Below are positions 55,432 through 63,761 of a stretch of 64,000 bases of DNA, piece after piece (the stretch's first letter is position 1; every line of letters begins with the position of its first letter). The notes below the pieces were generated by a model that saw only the letters and a program-made list of their open reading frames with translations, did no database searches and was not told the origin of the DNA. Both the position numbers and the translations under genes were made by a program. Origin of the DNA: Sphingobacteriia bacterium (GTDB taxonomy: Bacteria; Bacteroidota; Bacteroidia; Bacteroidales; UBA7960); assembly GCA_011390785.1 (NCBI GenBank), contig JAABRR010000003.1, forward strand, positions 1 to 64,000, read 5' to 3'.

Positions 55432-56391
55432 ATGAAAATTATACTCTTGTTTTTGGCAATTATTCTAATGACATTCACTGCATCCAATGCTCAGAATAGT
55501 CAGGGTAAAACCGATGATCTGGGGCGGGTTGCTATTGCTGCAATTGTACCTGATGCCGCCGGGCTTCCTGCTAATTCGCAACGAATGCTGCAAAATAAAA
55601 TGATGCAGATTGCCAGCCAAAACGGACTTGGAGCTACCGAAGAGAGAGCCCAGTTTGCTATGGTTCCTGTAATTTCTATCATTACACAAGATGTAACACC
55701 TACAGCACCTCCTCAAATTGCAATGACCCTGGAAGTAAGCCTTTATATTGTTGATGCCGTTAGTCAGAATATTTTTAGCCAAACGAGCATGGAACTTCGC
55801 GGCGTGGGTAATACAGAAGACAGAGCCTATTCTCAGGCATTACGCAATCTGAACCCCAGACAGGGTCAGTTTCGTGGATTTGTAGAAAAAGGTAAGGAAA
55901 AAATTATTGAGTATTACAATTCTCAATGCGATGTTATTATTTCTGGTTCACAAGCTCTTGCTGCTCAGCAACAATATGAAGAGGCATTGTTTTTGCTAAT
56001 GTCAGTTCCGGATGTAAGTAGAGAATGTTTTAATACCTGTATGACCCTGACAGCTGATTTATATCAACAATATGCCGACCAGAAATGTACCGAATACCTT
56101 TCTGAAGGGCAGGCTGCATGGGCTGCCAAAGATCTCGATAAGACGGCTGCAAGTCTTGCTAAAATTACTCCTGATATGCAATGCTACGAGAAGGCAGAAA
56201 GATTGGTAACAACCATAACATCTGCTGTTGAAGGTGAAGGTGGTAATTCCTGGGAATTTAAAATGAAGCAATACGACGATCAGATAGATCTGGAAAAAAT
56301 GAGAATTGAAGCCGGACGCGATATTGCCAGATCATGGGCATATTGGGGTGCAGCAAAATATTTTGACTGGAGCTGGCTATATAAAAATTAA
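55432..56391 (+). CDS. Envelope operon gene 4: hypothetical exported protein
   Basis: A 319-residue protein with a signal (ILLFLAIILMTFTASNA). Residues 25-150 are alpha/beta (GRVAIAAIVPDAAGLPAN; FAMVPVISIITQDV; AMTLEVSLYIVDAVSQNIFS), compatible with a TolB-N/CsgG-like fold. Residues of about 170-270 form helical, TPR-like units (QYEEALFLLMSVPDVSRECF; AAWAAKDLDKTAASLAKI). The C-terminus is aromatic (SWAYWGAAKYFDWSWLYKN). It follows gene 3 by 27 bp, so it is cotranscribed. Not assigned to a named family. Confidence 0.72.
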   Translation: MKIILLFLAIILMTFTASNAQNSQGKTDDLGRVAIAAIVPDAAGLPANSQRMLQNKMMQIASQNGLGATEERAQFAMVPVISIITQDVTPTAPPQIAMTLEVSLYIVDAVSQNIFSQTSMELRGVGNTEDRAYSQALRNLNPRQGQFRGFVEKGKEKIIEYYNSQCDVIISGSQALAAQQQYEEALFLLMSVPDVSRECFNTCMTLTADLYQQYADQKCTEYLSEGQAAWAAKDLDKTAASLAKITPDMQCYEKAERLVTTITSAVEGEGGNSWEFKMKQYDDQIDLEKMRIEAGRDIARSWAYWGAAKYFDWSWLYKN

Positions 56392-56465
56392 ATTTCTGTT
56401 GAACCATTTAAACAACACCTTTTCACAATCTAAGTAATAGTTTATTCATTTAAAATGTAAATCGT

Positions 56466-57053
56466 ATGAAAACAATGCAACTTAACAAATTGATGTTTGG
56501 CATGACTGTTTTGGCCACTGTATTTTTCTTCAGCAGCTGTAAAAGTAAAAAGGAAGCTGTTGACTATAGTGGACTGGGGACAGAAGTAAACACTCCCTGC
56601 AGCGACGAAGAGTATCACTCCGATATGACTCACTTCAGAGGCACAGGAATCGGTGAAGGAACAAACCTTGCTTCTGCAAGAAGAAAAGCCAATCTTGATG
56701 CAAATGCGATGCTGGCTGCTAGTATCAACCGTACTATCAAATCTGTCACAGACCGCTATACACAAGATATAACAGTTGGTGATGCCAACGAATTTGCAGA
56801 AAAATTTGAAGACCTTACCCGCTCTGTTGTAAACCAGGTATTAAACAATGTATCTACAGTTTGTAACAAAACGTTTGAAAAAGAGGGTAAGTACTCAGTA
56901 TATATGGCCGTTGAAGTTGGTAAAGATGATCTGTTGAATAATGTCTCATCTCAAATTAGTAGAGATGAAAGATTAAGACTTGATTACGATAAAATGAAAT
57001 TTGAGCAGATTTTTAACGAGGAAATGGAGAATCTTTCTAATGAAAGGCCATAA
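56466..57053 (+). CDS. Envelope operon gene 5: LPP20-like lipoprotein
   Basis: A 195-residue lipoprotein (ATVFFFSSC, Cys25). The mature region THFRGTGIGEGTNLASARRKANLDANAMLAAS contains, at its centre, the G-x-G plus alanine-rich helix of LPP20-type domains, and KEGKYSVYMAVEVGKDDLL gives the terminal strands. The C-terminal tail is a charged helix (RDERLRLDYDKMKFEQIF). It follows gene 4 by about 75 bp. Helicobacter LPP20 is an outer-membrane lipoprotein; beyond that, no function is established. Confidence 0.75.
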   Translation: MKTMQLNKLMFGMTVLATVFFFSSCKSKKEAVDYSGLGTEVNTPCSDEEYHSDMTHFRGTGIGEGTNLASARRKANLDANAMLAASINRTIKSVTDRYTQDITVGDANEFAEKFEDLTRSVVNQVLNNVSTVCNKTFEKEGKYSVYMAVEVGKDDLLNNVSSQISRDERLRLDYDKMKFEQIFNEEMENLSNERP

Positions 57054-57289
57054 TTCCACTCTTTGATTGTTGAGCTGATATACAACTCCGTAATATACAG
57101 CTTGTAAATTATTTTCTGGGAGGAGTTAGTTGGCAATTATACTAGCTTCTCCCTGTTTCTTATTAGGTAATGGATAAAATATCTGCTCTCTTTTTGGAGA
57201 TGGGCAATTATTTTAAAAAAAACCTACTAAAGTTAGCAACAAAGCTAATTTAAAAGCAAATCGCATTTAAATTTTAAAAACGAAGACCC

Positions 57290-58579
57290 ATGAAGAATCT
57301 ATTTTTTATTATTGCTTTATTCTCAGTTGTAGCCTGCAGTGCACAAAGCAGGGTTGTTGATAAAAGCGGTAGAAAGCCACATTGGGTAAATGGACTTGAG
57401 AAAGACTTTATAATAGTAGTGGGAACGGGTGCCTCTGTGCAGGATGCACAAAGAAATGCTCTAAATATGGTGCGTGAAAATATTGTTAATGCAGTTGCAC
57501 AAAATGTTCGTGCAACATCTGAAATGCAAACCGAAGAAACCAATTATAGCAATAACGTTTCGGTTTTTATGGAACGGTTTGCTACCAATGTTTCAAGCAC
57601 ATCTGGCCCGGTTCCTTACCTGCAGGGAATAACCCTTGCCAACGTAGATGAATTTTATTGGGAAAAACTTCAGGACAGAAACAGCTCAACCGTCATCTAT
57701 AACTATCATATAAAATACCCGTTTCCTAATTTTGAGCTGCAAAAACTGGTGATGGACTTCAGAATTCGGGATCGTGAACTCACAGAACAATTGCAGGAAC
57801 TTCTGAACAATGTTGATCAGATTGATCGAATCGAAGATATAGAAAGTAGTATCGCTGAACTGAGAATACTTTCTGATTATTTTGTTGATGGACGAAAAGA
57901 CCAGGCAAAATTGGGTATGACCCGTTACCGGAATTTGTATGATAAAATTGAACTGGTTGAGCTGGAAAGCGATCTGGGAGAATTAAAATACGCCCTCCGA
58001 TTCGGCGATGATTATGTTTCTTCCAGCCAGCGGCCTCAGATTACATCTGAATGTGCCCGTGTATCAGGAACATCAACCAAAGATAAAATTGTTCATATTT
58101 CCTATGATTACTATAACTGTTATGAAGACCCTGAAAATAATATTTTGGTGCGATATCGTTTTGGGAATAAAAATGTTCAGAAAGCTTTTTTCTTCGATGT
58201 AGCTGCCAACAAAGCATCTGTATTTGTTAGTGAACCAATAAGACTATGGGCCAAGTCAGGTAATGATAGTGCGGTTACCGGAGCTACTGTTGATATTACT
58301 GTTGTTTCTAAATACGATGCACCCTTTACAATTGATAAAGTAACCCTCGAATGGCCCGGACACCCTGCCGTGATAATTGATAATGTTAGTATGAGTTTCC
58401 AGGGAAAAGGCGATCATCATCTTAAACTGAACGTGAGACAACCTATTGATGCAGAAAAAATTTCATCAACTGGCAAGACAATCTCCATGTTATCAGGTTT
58501 TATAAATTTTACATCAGACCGTACAGGCGAATCACGATCCTATAGAATACTCAATCATAAATATACAACTGATTGGTAA
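57290..58579 (+). CDS. Envelope operon gene 6: LPP20-like exported protein with C-terminal beta domain
   Basis: A 429-residue protein with a short signal (LFFIIALFSVVACSA), possibly a lipoprotein. KPHWVNGLEKDFIIVVGTG followed by ASVQDAQRNALNMVREN is the clearest LPP20-like segment of the operon. A helical middle (LTEQLQELLNNVDQIDRIED) is followed by an immunoglobulin-like C-terminal domain of about 180 residues (FFFDVAANKASVFVSEPIRLW; HHLKLNVRQPIDAEKIS). The spacer before it is 236 bp and could hold a second promoter. It ends at a strong terminator. Confidence 0.75.
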   Translation: MKNLFFIIALFSVVACSAQSRVVDKSGRKPHWVNGLEKDFIIVVGTGASVQDAQRNALNMVRENIVNAVAQNVRATSEMQTEETNYSNNVSVFMERFATNVSSTSGPVPYLQGITLANVDEFYWEKLQDRNSSTVIYNYHIKYPFPNFELQKLVMDFRIRDRELTEQLQELLNNVDQIDRIEDIESSIAELRILSDYFVDGRKDQAKLGMTRYRNLYDKIELVELESDLGELKYALRFGDDYVSSSQRPQITSECARVSGTSTKDKIVHISYDYYNCYEDPENNILVRYRFGNKNVQKAFFFDVAANKASVFVSEPIRLWAKSGNDSAVTGATVDITVVSKYDAPFTIDKVTLEWPGHPAVIIDNVSMSFQGKGDHHLKLNVRQPIDAEKISSTGKTISMLSGFINFTSDRTGESRSYRILNHKYTTDW

Positions 58580-58580
58580 A

Positions 58581-58611
58581 AAAAATGCCGGCTTTAAAAC
58601 CGGCTTTTTTT
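58581..58611. terminator. Bidirectional terminator
   Basis: A-run, TGCCGG, loop CTTTAAAA, CCGGC, T-run. The stem is flanked by A on the left and T on the right, so it can end both the envelope operon and the convergent zinc-ribbon gene. Confidence 0.82.
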
Positions 58612-58617
58612 GCTTCA

Positions 58618-58935
58618 TTAAAACCTGACCACATTTTTTATAGCCAGCCCAAGGCTAAAATAGTATAAAACCAACAATGCCAGAAACGCAAATAACCCCG
58701 AAATGATGCTATGGGTTAGAGTCCACGTATAGTAAAGAAGTAAAATTGCAAGGATGATATAAAAAAGGCTTGTAAATACTTTTGCCTTTTTAATCTTTTG
58801 AGACAGACCGGGATATTTTTGCCCGCAGAAATCACATTCAACCAAATCGGGAGTGTGATATGTCAGATCGTTTATGTTTGTAAGCTCATTGCCACAATTT
58901 ATACAATCTACATATTTTGCATAAGGGTTAAGCAT
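58618..58935 (-). CDS. Small zinc-ribbon membrane protein
   Basis: About 105 residues from the ATG at 58935, or 116 from an ATG at 58968 that overlaps the preceding gene by 17 bp; either is possible. The N-terminus has a zinc ribbon (CINCGNE and CDFCGQKYPG). Two membrane segments follow (LFYIILAILLLYYTW and GLFAFLALLVLYYFSLGLAI). The topology suggests a cytoplasmic zinc ribbon tethered to the inner membrane. No named family; it lies just downstream of the PorT-like gene, possibly in one transcript. Confidence 0.72.
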   Translation of the reverse strand: MLNPYAKYVDCINCGNELTNINDLTYHTPDLVECDFCGQKYPGLSQKIKKAKVFTSLFYIILAILLLYYTWTLTHSIISGLFAFLALLVLYYFSLGLAIKNVVRF

Positions 58936-58951
58936 AATTGCCTGATGTTTT

Positions 58952-59644
58952 TTAAAAAATGATACCAAGGGATAGTTCCAGGTAATTGGCTCTTGCCTGC
59001 TGGTTTCTTATGTTGGCATAATCTTTCCCTTTTAAAATGTTTGTAAAACCATTGTTAAACGTTAATCCTCCTATTAAGGCTGTTGATCCACCCAAAGAGT
59101 GCTCAAATCCAACACCTACAATCATTGATGCCCTAAATAGGGGCGTTTCACTCTTTATATCAATATCTTTTTTAACAGAAGAGTTTGTTGCACCCGGGTT
59201 ATACTCAGTGTCATCTGCTTTTGCCCTGATGTTTACACTTCCACCAAAACCAAATTTAGCAAAATAGGTATTATAACCTATTTCACGGGTTTTCATTTTT
59301 AGGGTGAAGGGTATTTCCACATTTTGAAGTTTGTATGTGCGTTCTTTCTGAATAAATGGATTTATATCAGAGGGCGAATCAGCTATCGGAAAATCAAGCT
59401 TTCCTCCAAAATAGGTTACATTTATGCCTGTGGCAAAAGTATATTGATCAGCCAAAACAAATTCTGATAATAGTCCGTAAGAAATTCCGAATCTTACCCC
59501 TTCCGAATTATAGCCATCTGTTTCGCTTTTGAACCAGCTTATGGATGGAGAACCTGTTAAACCTAAACGGAAATTCTGCGCATTGGTATAGTTGAAACCA
59601 GTTATCAATAAAAACATTGTTATAGCACATGCAACTTTTTTCAT
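58952..59644 (-). CDS. Outer-membrane beta-barrel protein (PorT-like family)
   Basis: A 230-residue protein with a signal (KKVACAITMFLLITGFNYTNA). The rest alternates in the way of an eight-stranded barrel: FRLGLTGSPSISWF, RFGISYGLLSEFVLA, YTFATGINVTYFGG, YNTYFAKFGFGGSVN, and the last strand ELSLGIIF with the terminal aromatic expected for barrel assembly. It matches the porin-like OmpW/PorT-type small barrels of Bacteroidota; whether it is the T9SS component PorT itself cannot be decided here. Confidence 0.8.
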   Translation of the reverse strand: MKKVACAITMFLLITGFNYTNAQNFRLGLTGSPSISWFKSETDGYNSEGVRFGISYGLLSEFVLADQYTFATGINVTYFGGKLDFPIADSPSDINPFIQKERTYKLQNVEIPFTLKMKTREIGYNTYFAKFGFGGSVNIRAKADDTEYNPGATNSSVKKDIDIKSETPLFRASMIVGVGFEHSLGGSTALIGGLTFNNGFTNILKGKDYANIRNQQARANYLELSLGIIF

Positions 59645-59750
59645 ACTTTTGAGTTTTTAAAATCGTGCAATATTACTTGGAATATTTTGTTTTTCAAAAA
59701 TTGAGCCATATTTAAAACTACCTTCTCACGAATATATTATATCTAATCTT

Positions 59751-60779
59751 ATGATTAAATTCAAAAACAGGTTATTGTCGTCTTCTTTATTTGCTGTTTT
59801 TTTGATAGGTTTGATGATGCTTATGGCATCCTGCAGACAGAAAAATTCTTACAATGTTGATGTTTCTGATGTTGAAATTGAACCCATAGAAATTATGCGT
59901 TATGAGAAGGTTCTTTTTGAAATAAATCCTGAAAATTTAGGAGAAGAAATTCAAATGCACGTAGACGACTACTACTTATTTCTTGGAGATGAAATCAATA
60001 CTGCTATGGGACAGCAGCAATTGTATGATTATATTACCGATGAATTTAACAGGGAAATATACCAGGATTTAATTCAGCAGTGGGATAATCTTTCACCTTT
60101 AGAAGTAGAACTAACTAACGCTTTTACCTACTTTAGTTATCATTTCAAGGATTCAAATATTCCGCAAATTTATTCATATCTGTCGGCTATTGATTATGAA
60201 TACCCGGTTTTTTACCAGGATGGAATTGCTATTATTGGACTGGATATGTTTTTAGGGAAGGAGTATAAAAATTACGACAGGATTGGTATTCCGGTTTTTA
60301 AAAGGGTGAAATTTGTTCCGGATGCTGTTCCGGTAGAATTAATGCGCACCATTGCCAAAGATTTTATACATCGGGCCGATTTTATCCCTGAGAGCCTGCT
60401 GGATTATTTGATTCAGGAGGGAAAAGTTCTGTATTTTCTTGATGCTATGTTCCCATCATATCCCGATTCTTTGAAGATTTACTACACAGAATCTCAATTA
60501 AACTGGGCTACTAAAAACGAAGGACCATCCTGGGCATTTATTCTCGAAAATGACATGCTTTACAGTACCGACAGGCAGTTGGTGCAGAAATTTGTAGGCG
60601 ATTCTCCTTTTACAGCACCTTTTTCGGCCGGATCGGCACCACGAATGGGGAGTTTTATCGGCTGGAAAATCATTAGAGACTACATGCAAAGAAATCCTGA
60701 AATAACATTGTTTGACTTGATTTTTCAGAAAAAAGATTCGAGAGAAATACTTGTTGATTCAAGATATAGGCCCCGTTAA
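59751..60779 (+). CDS. gldB: GldB-like gliding-motility/T9SS lipoprotein
   Basis: A 342-residue lipoprotein (MMLMASC, Cys28). The family pattern is seen in EIMRYEKVLFEINPENLGEE, FTYFSYHFKDSNIP, IGLDMFLGKEYKNY, the C-terminal NEGPSWAFILENDMLYSTD and RMGSFIGWKIIRDYM. GldB is needed for gliding in Flavobacterium johnsoniae, and its homologues accompany T9SS in non-gliding members. Two proteins with T9SS sorting tails occur in this window, consistent with a working system. It is transcribed alone, divergent from the PorT-like gene. Confidence 0.88.
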   Translation: MIKFKNRLLSSSLFAVFLIGLMMLMASCRQKNSYNVDVSDVEIEPIEIMRYEKVLFEINPENLGEEIQMHVDDYYLFLGDEINTAMGQQQLYDYITDEFNREIYQDLIQQWDNLSPLEVELTNAFTYFSYHFKDSNIPQIYSYLSAIDYEYPVFYQDGIAIIGLDMFLGKEYKNYDRIGIPVFKRVKFVPDAVPVELMRTIAKDFIHRADFIPESLLDYLIQEGKVLYFLDAMFPSYPDSLKIYYTESQLNWATKNEGPSWAFILENDMLYSTDRQLVQKFVGDSPFTAPFSAGSAPRMGSFIGWKIIRDYMQRNPEITLFDLIFQKKDSREILVDSRYRPR

Positions 60780-60789
60780 TACTTTTGGA

Positions 60790-61398
60790 TTATTTATTGT
60801 CTGAGAAAGCGTTGTTAAAATGGTCTATGAAGGACAATATTTCATCTCTTCCCATTTTTTTTTCTGATGAGGAAACAAACATATCAGGGAGGGGATCCCA
60901 ATTTTCGGCCAGTTTTTTTCTGTAATGGGCAATGTTACTTTGCAATTGCGTGGAACTTAGTTTATCAGCTTTAGTAAAAACAACAGCAAAAGGCAAGCCT
61001 TTTGTGCCAAACCATTCCATGTTTTCGATATCGCTTTTTTGAGGTTCATGTCTGCTGTCAACCAGAAGAAAACTGCAAATTAGGTTGTTCCTGTTTAGCA
61101 GATAATTTTGAATCATAGGTCCCCACTGTTGCCTTAGTTTTTTAGAAACTTTCGCATAACCAAAACCCGGCAAATCTGCCAGGTACCAGTTGTTGTTGAT
61201 AATAAAATGATTTATTAGCTGAGTTTTTCCAGGCGATGCAGATGTTTTAGCTAATTTTCCATACCCTGTCAGCATATTTATTAAAGAAGACTTGCCAACA
61301 TTAGATCTACCCAAAAAGGCATACTCCGGTAAGTTTTCAGGGGGGCAATCCTTATAATGTGTTGAGCTTTTAATAAACTCTGCTGTAGTAATATCCAT
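60790..61398 (-). CDS. engB: Ribosome biogenesis GTP-binding protein EngB/YsxC
   Basis: A 202-residue TrmE-Era-EngA-type GTPase assisting 50S subunit assembly. G1 is GRSNVGKSSLINML, G3 DLPGFGYAKVS, G4 TKADKLSS and the G5 region FVSSSEKKMG. The N-terminal FIKSSTHYKDCPPENLPE is the usual EngB start. It ends 10 bp from the convergent gldB gene; no terminator is obvious in between. Confidence 0.96.
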   Translation of the reverse strand: MDITTAEFIKSSTHYKDCPPENLPEYAFLGRSNVGKSSLINMLTGYGKLAKTSASPGKTQLINHFIINNNWYLADLPGFGYAKVSKKLRQQWGPMIQNYLLNRNNLICSFLLVDSRHEPQKSDIENMEWFGTKGLPFAVVFTKADKLSSTQLQSNIAHYRKKLAENWDPLPDMFVSSSEKKMGRDEILSFIDHFNNAFSDNK

Positions 61399-61476
61399 AC
61401 GAGGGATTAGATTAAGGAATATTTTTGAAGAAATCCAAACATTAATAAAACTAATTGTAAATAACTCTGAAAAGGG

Positions 61477-62412
61477 TTATTCACCTTTTTTATAAGTGTT
61501 TATGTGCCTGTTTTTCTTGGCCTCGTATATGTCTTTAATTGTTATAAGAATACCTGTTTCTTCCACACCTCCAAATTCTTCATTGAATGCAGTGCCAAAT
61601 GTTCTCATAGATGGGCTGATAACCATATATGAGTTTACAAGTGGTGGGATATTTTCTCCCAGTTTTCTTACTTCCTGGAAAAGGGTCTTATGATTTTCTT
61701 CAAAAGTAGATCCGGTAAATAGTTTTTCGAAGCCTGAAACATCAGTTTTATAAGTTAATGGGTCTATGGGCCAGGTTAGTTTTTCTGTATCAGGGAAGAA
61801 CTTATGTAAAAAGAAAAGGATCATATCCCGTGCAACTGGATTGAAATGGACGTACATTGTTACTTTTCCGAAGAAATACTTTATTTCCGGATGATCAATT
61901 ACCAATGCTCCTAACCCATCCCATAAATTATCAAGAGAGAAGAGCCCTTTTCTGCATTCTCTTGATGGCTGGTATTTGGGTTGTACGAATGAACGGCCCA
62001 ACTCAATGGTAACAGGCAAAATTTCGTTTATAAACTTTTCTGAATAATCTAAAAGTCCCGATGTAGCAAGTTTGGGTTTCCCGTTGTTATCTTTTTTTAC
62101 ATCATATCCCAGAATATAACGATAACCACCTACTATTTCTTCTTCTGACGGATCCCAAACAAACAATTGCTTATAGGGTACTTCGTCAGTATCATAATTG
62201 TCGATATCAGCAGAATGCCCTGTGCCACCTCCTGCCGCCCGAAATGATATTTCTCTTAACCGCCCGATTTCTTTCATTATATTTGGCGAATCGTGATGGG
62301 TAATCACATAAATCTCATTATTCCCATTGTTTGTTGTTCGTAAAAATCTCTCTTTGGTAAGCTCTTTCTTCAGTAATTCCCTGTCAAGGGCTTGTATTAT
62401 CTCTTCCTTCAT
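61477..62412 (-). CDS. GlsB-like N-acyltransferase (glycine/ornithine lipid synthesis)
   Basis: A 311-residue GNAT-type acyltransferase of the OlsB/hemolysin-like family. Recognisable segments: IGRLREISFRAAGGGTG, KQLFVWDPSEEEIVGGYRY, TIELGRSFVQPKYQPSR and the C-terminal YMVISPSMRTFGTAFN. In Bacteroides, GlsB joins a 3-hydroxy fatty acid to glycine as the first step to glycine lipids (and commendamide). The PlsC-type gene that would provide the second acyl chain lies 48 bp upstream on the same strand, so the pair is a likely glycine-lipid operon. The amino acid specificity is inferred. Confidence 0.82.
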   Translation of the reverse strand: MKEEIIQALDRELLKKELTKERFLRTTNNGNNEIYVITHHDSPNIMKEIGRLREISFRAAGGGTGHSADIDNYDTDEVPYKQLFVWDPSEEEIVGGYRYILGYDVKKDNNGKPKLATSGLLDYSEKFINEILPVTIELGRSFVQPKYQPSRECRKGLFSLDNLWDGLGALVIDHPEIKYFFGKVTMYVHFNPVARDMILFFLHKFFPDTEKLTWPIDPLTYKTDVSGFEKLFTGSTFEENHKTLFQEVRKLGENIPPLVNSYMVISPSMRTFGTAFNEEFGGVEETGILITIKDIYEAKKNRHINTYKKGE

Positions 62413-62460
62413 GTTTCTTGCTTTTTTAATGGGGAAATATTTATAAAATATTTACATGTT

Positions 62461-63330
62461 TTAAATTTCAGGTTCCTTTGCCATTTCATATACTTTCTCT
62501 TTCATCCATTGCGCCCACTCTTTATGGTTTTTACTCTTTGTGAAAAAAGTATAAGGAATAGGTTTTCCAAAAGTAATGGTCATCTTTTTATCTGCCTGCT
62601 TAAACACCTCATCGGGTAAATAAAGCATTTCAATATTGAAATTGATGCCAATTCTTTTACGAAATCTTGAAAGATTATAGAAGAATTCTGAATTTCTTCC
62701 ATCAATATAGACAGGTACAATATCTCGTTTGTGCTGAATGGACTTGGTAATAAAACTTTTTTTCCATTCAAGATCTTTTATAGTACCACCTTTTTGTTTT
62801 CTTGAAACCAAACCTGCAGGAAAAATAAGAACAAGCTGATCTGATTCATACAATTCTTCAATAATCCGAACATTTTCATGGTTGGTTCGGCCATGTTTAT
62901 TTACCGGTACAAAAAGGTTTTTCAGGTTGGGTAACTCTAAAAGGATATCGTTGGCAAAAAACTTAAGGTCTGTGCGTGTTTTTCCGATTACGTGCATCAA
63001 TGCCATTCCATCTAATCCGCCGAGCGGGTGATTTGAAGCTATTATATAACGACCGTCTTTGGGTATATTCTCTTCATTTATTACTTCTATATCTACGGTA
63101 AAACGTTCTGTTAGGATGGAATTTAGAAAGTCAAAATCAAGTTTATCTGAGTAAATACGCAAAATATCATTCAACTCATTTTCATGAATAGTTTTTTTTA
63201 AATAACGGATTAAAAATTTTGGAATAAAATGATATAGTTTTCCTCCCTTTTTACGGAATACTTTATTGATATCAATGAAAGGTATCTCGTCTGGTAAGGT
63301 GTGATTTGTGCCTTTGCTCTCTAACTGCAT
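62461..63330 (-). CDS. GlsA-like lysophospholipid/O-acyltransferase
   Basis: A 289-residue membrane-associated acyltransferase of the PlsC group. The catalytic block is YIIASNHPLGGLDGMAL (a His-X5-Asp variant of HX4D), followed by the glycerol/acceptor motif FPAGLVSRKQKGG. The second half contains VPVYIDGRNSEFFYNL and MTITFGKPIPY. In glycine-lipid synthesis, GlsA esterifies the 3-hydroxyl of the N-acyl glycine made by GlsB. The GlsB-like gene follows 48 bp downstream on the same strand. No membrane helix is strong. Confidence 0.82.
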   Translation of the reverse strand: MQLESKGTNHTLPDEIPFIDINKVFRKKGGKLYHFIPKFLIRYLKKTIHENELNDILRIYSDKLDFDFLNSILTERFTVDIEVINEENIPKDGRYIIASNHPLGGLDGMALMHVIGKTRTDLKFFANDILLELPNLKNLFVPVNKHGRTNHENVRIIEELYESDQLVLIFPAGLVSRKQKGGTIKDLEWKKSFITKSIQHKRDIVPVYIDGRNSEFFYNLSRFRKRIGINFNIEMLYLPDEVFKQADKKMTITFGKPIPYTFFTKSKNHKEWAQWMKEKVYEMAKEPEI

Positions 63331-63761
63331 GCTTATATTTTTTACTGCCTTAGCAACAAAATTAAGGATAATTTTTCGAAACTTGCATGTTTTTGTTTAC
63401 CTGCTATGCTTAAGGATTATGATGTAAAGCACAATATTTCTTAGCCATTAATTATTTACTTAGCCGGCAATAATTAAATTGTAAAATATCCTCTCCTTAT
63501 TTCTCTATAATTTTCGAAATCTTTTTATAGCATTTTTCTAAATATATGATTAATATTAATGTAATTATCTGTCAGGGGTTTATATTTTTTCCTGTCAGCT
63601 TTAAAATATTCAAGTTATTGATAATGAAACATATAAATACATTCGATTAGGGTTAAACATAATCCCTGGCTAAAAAGTTATCAACAAAGTGGGGAAAAGT
63701 GGTAAAATGTGGGAAAAAACTCCTTATATTTACACTTTAAAACTGTACAGTGTAAGTCTAT
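63331..63761. other. mraZ upstream regulatory interval
   Basis: No gene seen. An AT-rich interval of 431 bp between the divergent glsA-like and mraZ genes. It has two CTGTCAG words near 63570 and 63594, the MraZ operator at 63689-63714 and a dyad TACACT ... AGTGTA at 63731-63754 just before the mraZ ATG. Confidence 0.6.
63689..63714 (+). promoter_or_regulatory. MraZ operator: three repeats at 10-bp period
   Basis: GTGGGG, GTGGTA and GTGGGA begin at 63689, 63699 and 63709, separated by A-rich spacers. MraZ proteins bind tandem TGGGN-type boxes spaced about one helical turn apart upstream of their own gene. The array lies about 50 bp before the mraZ start codon, so autoregulation of the division cluster is likely. 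Confidence 0.72.

Noticed and set aside
58618-58968. Longer start of the zinc-ribbon gene at 58968
   Set aside because: Not excluded, but it overlaps the preceding gene by 17 bp and adds a charged segment before the better-placed ATG at 58935.
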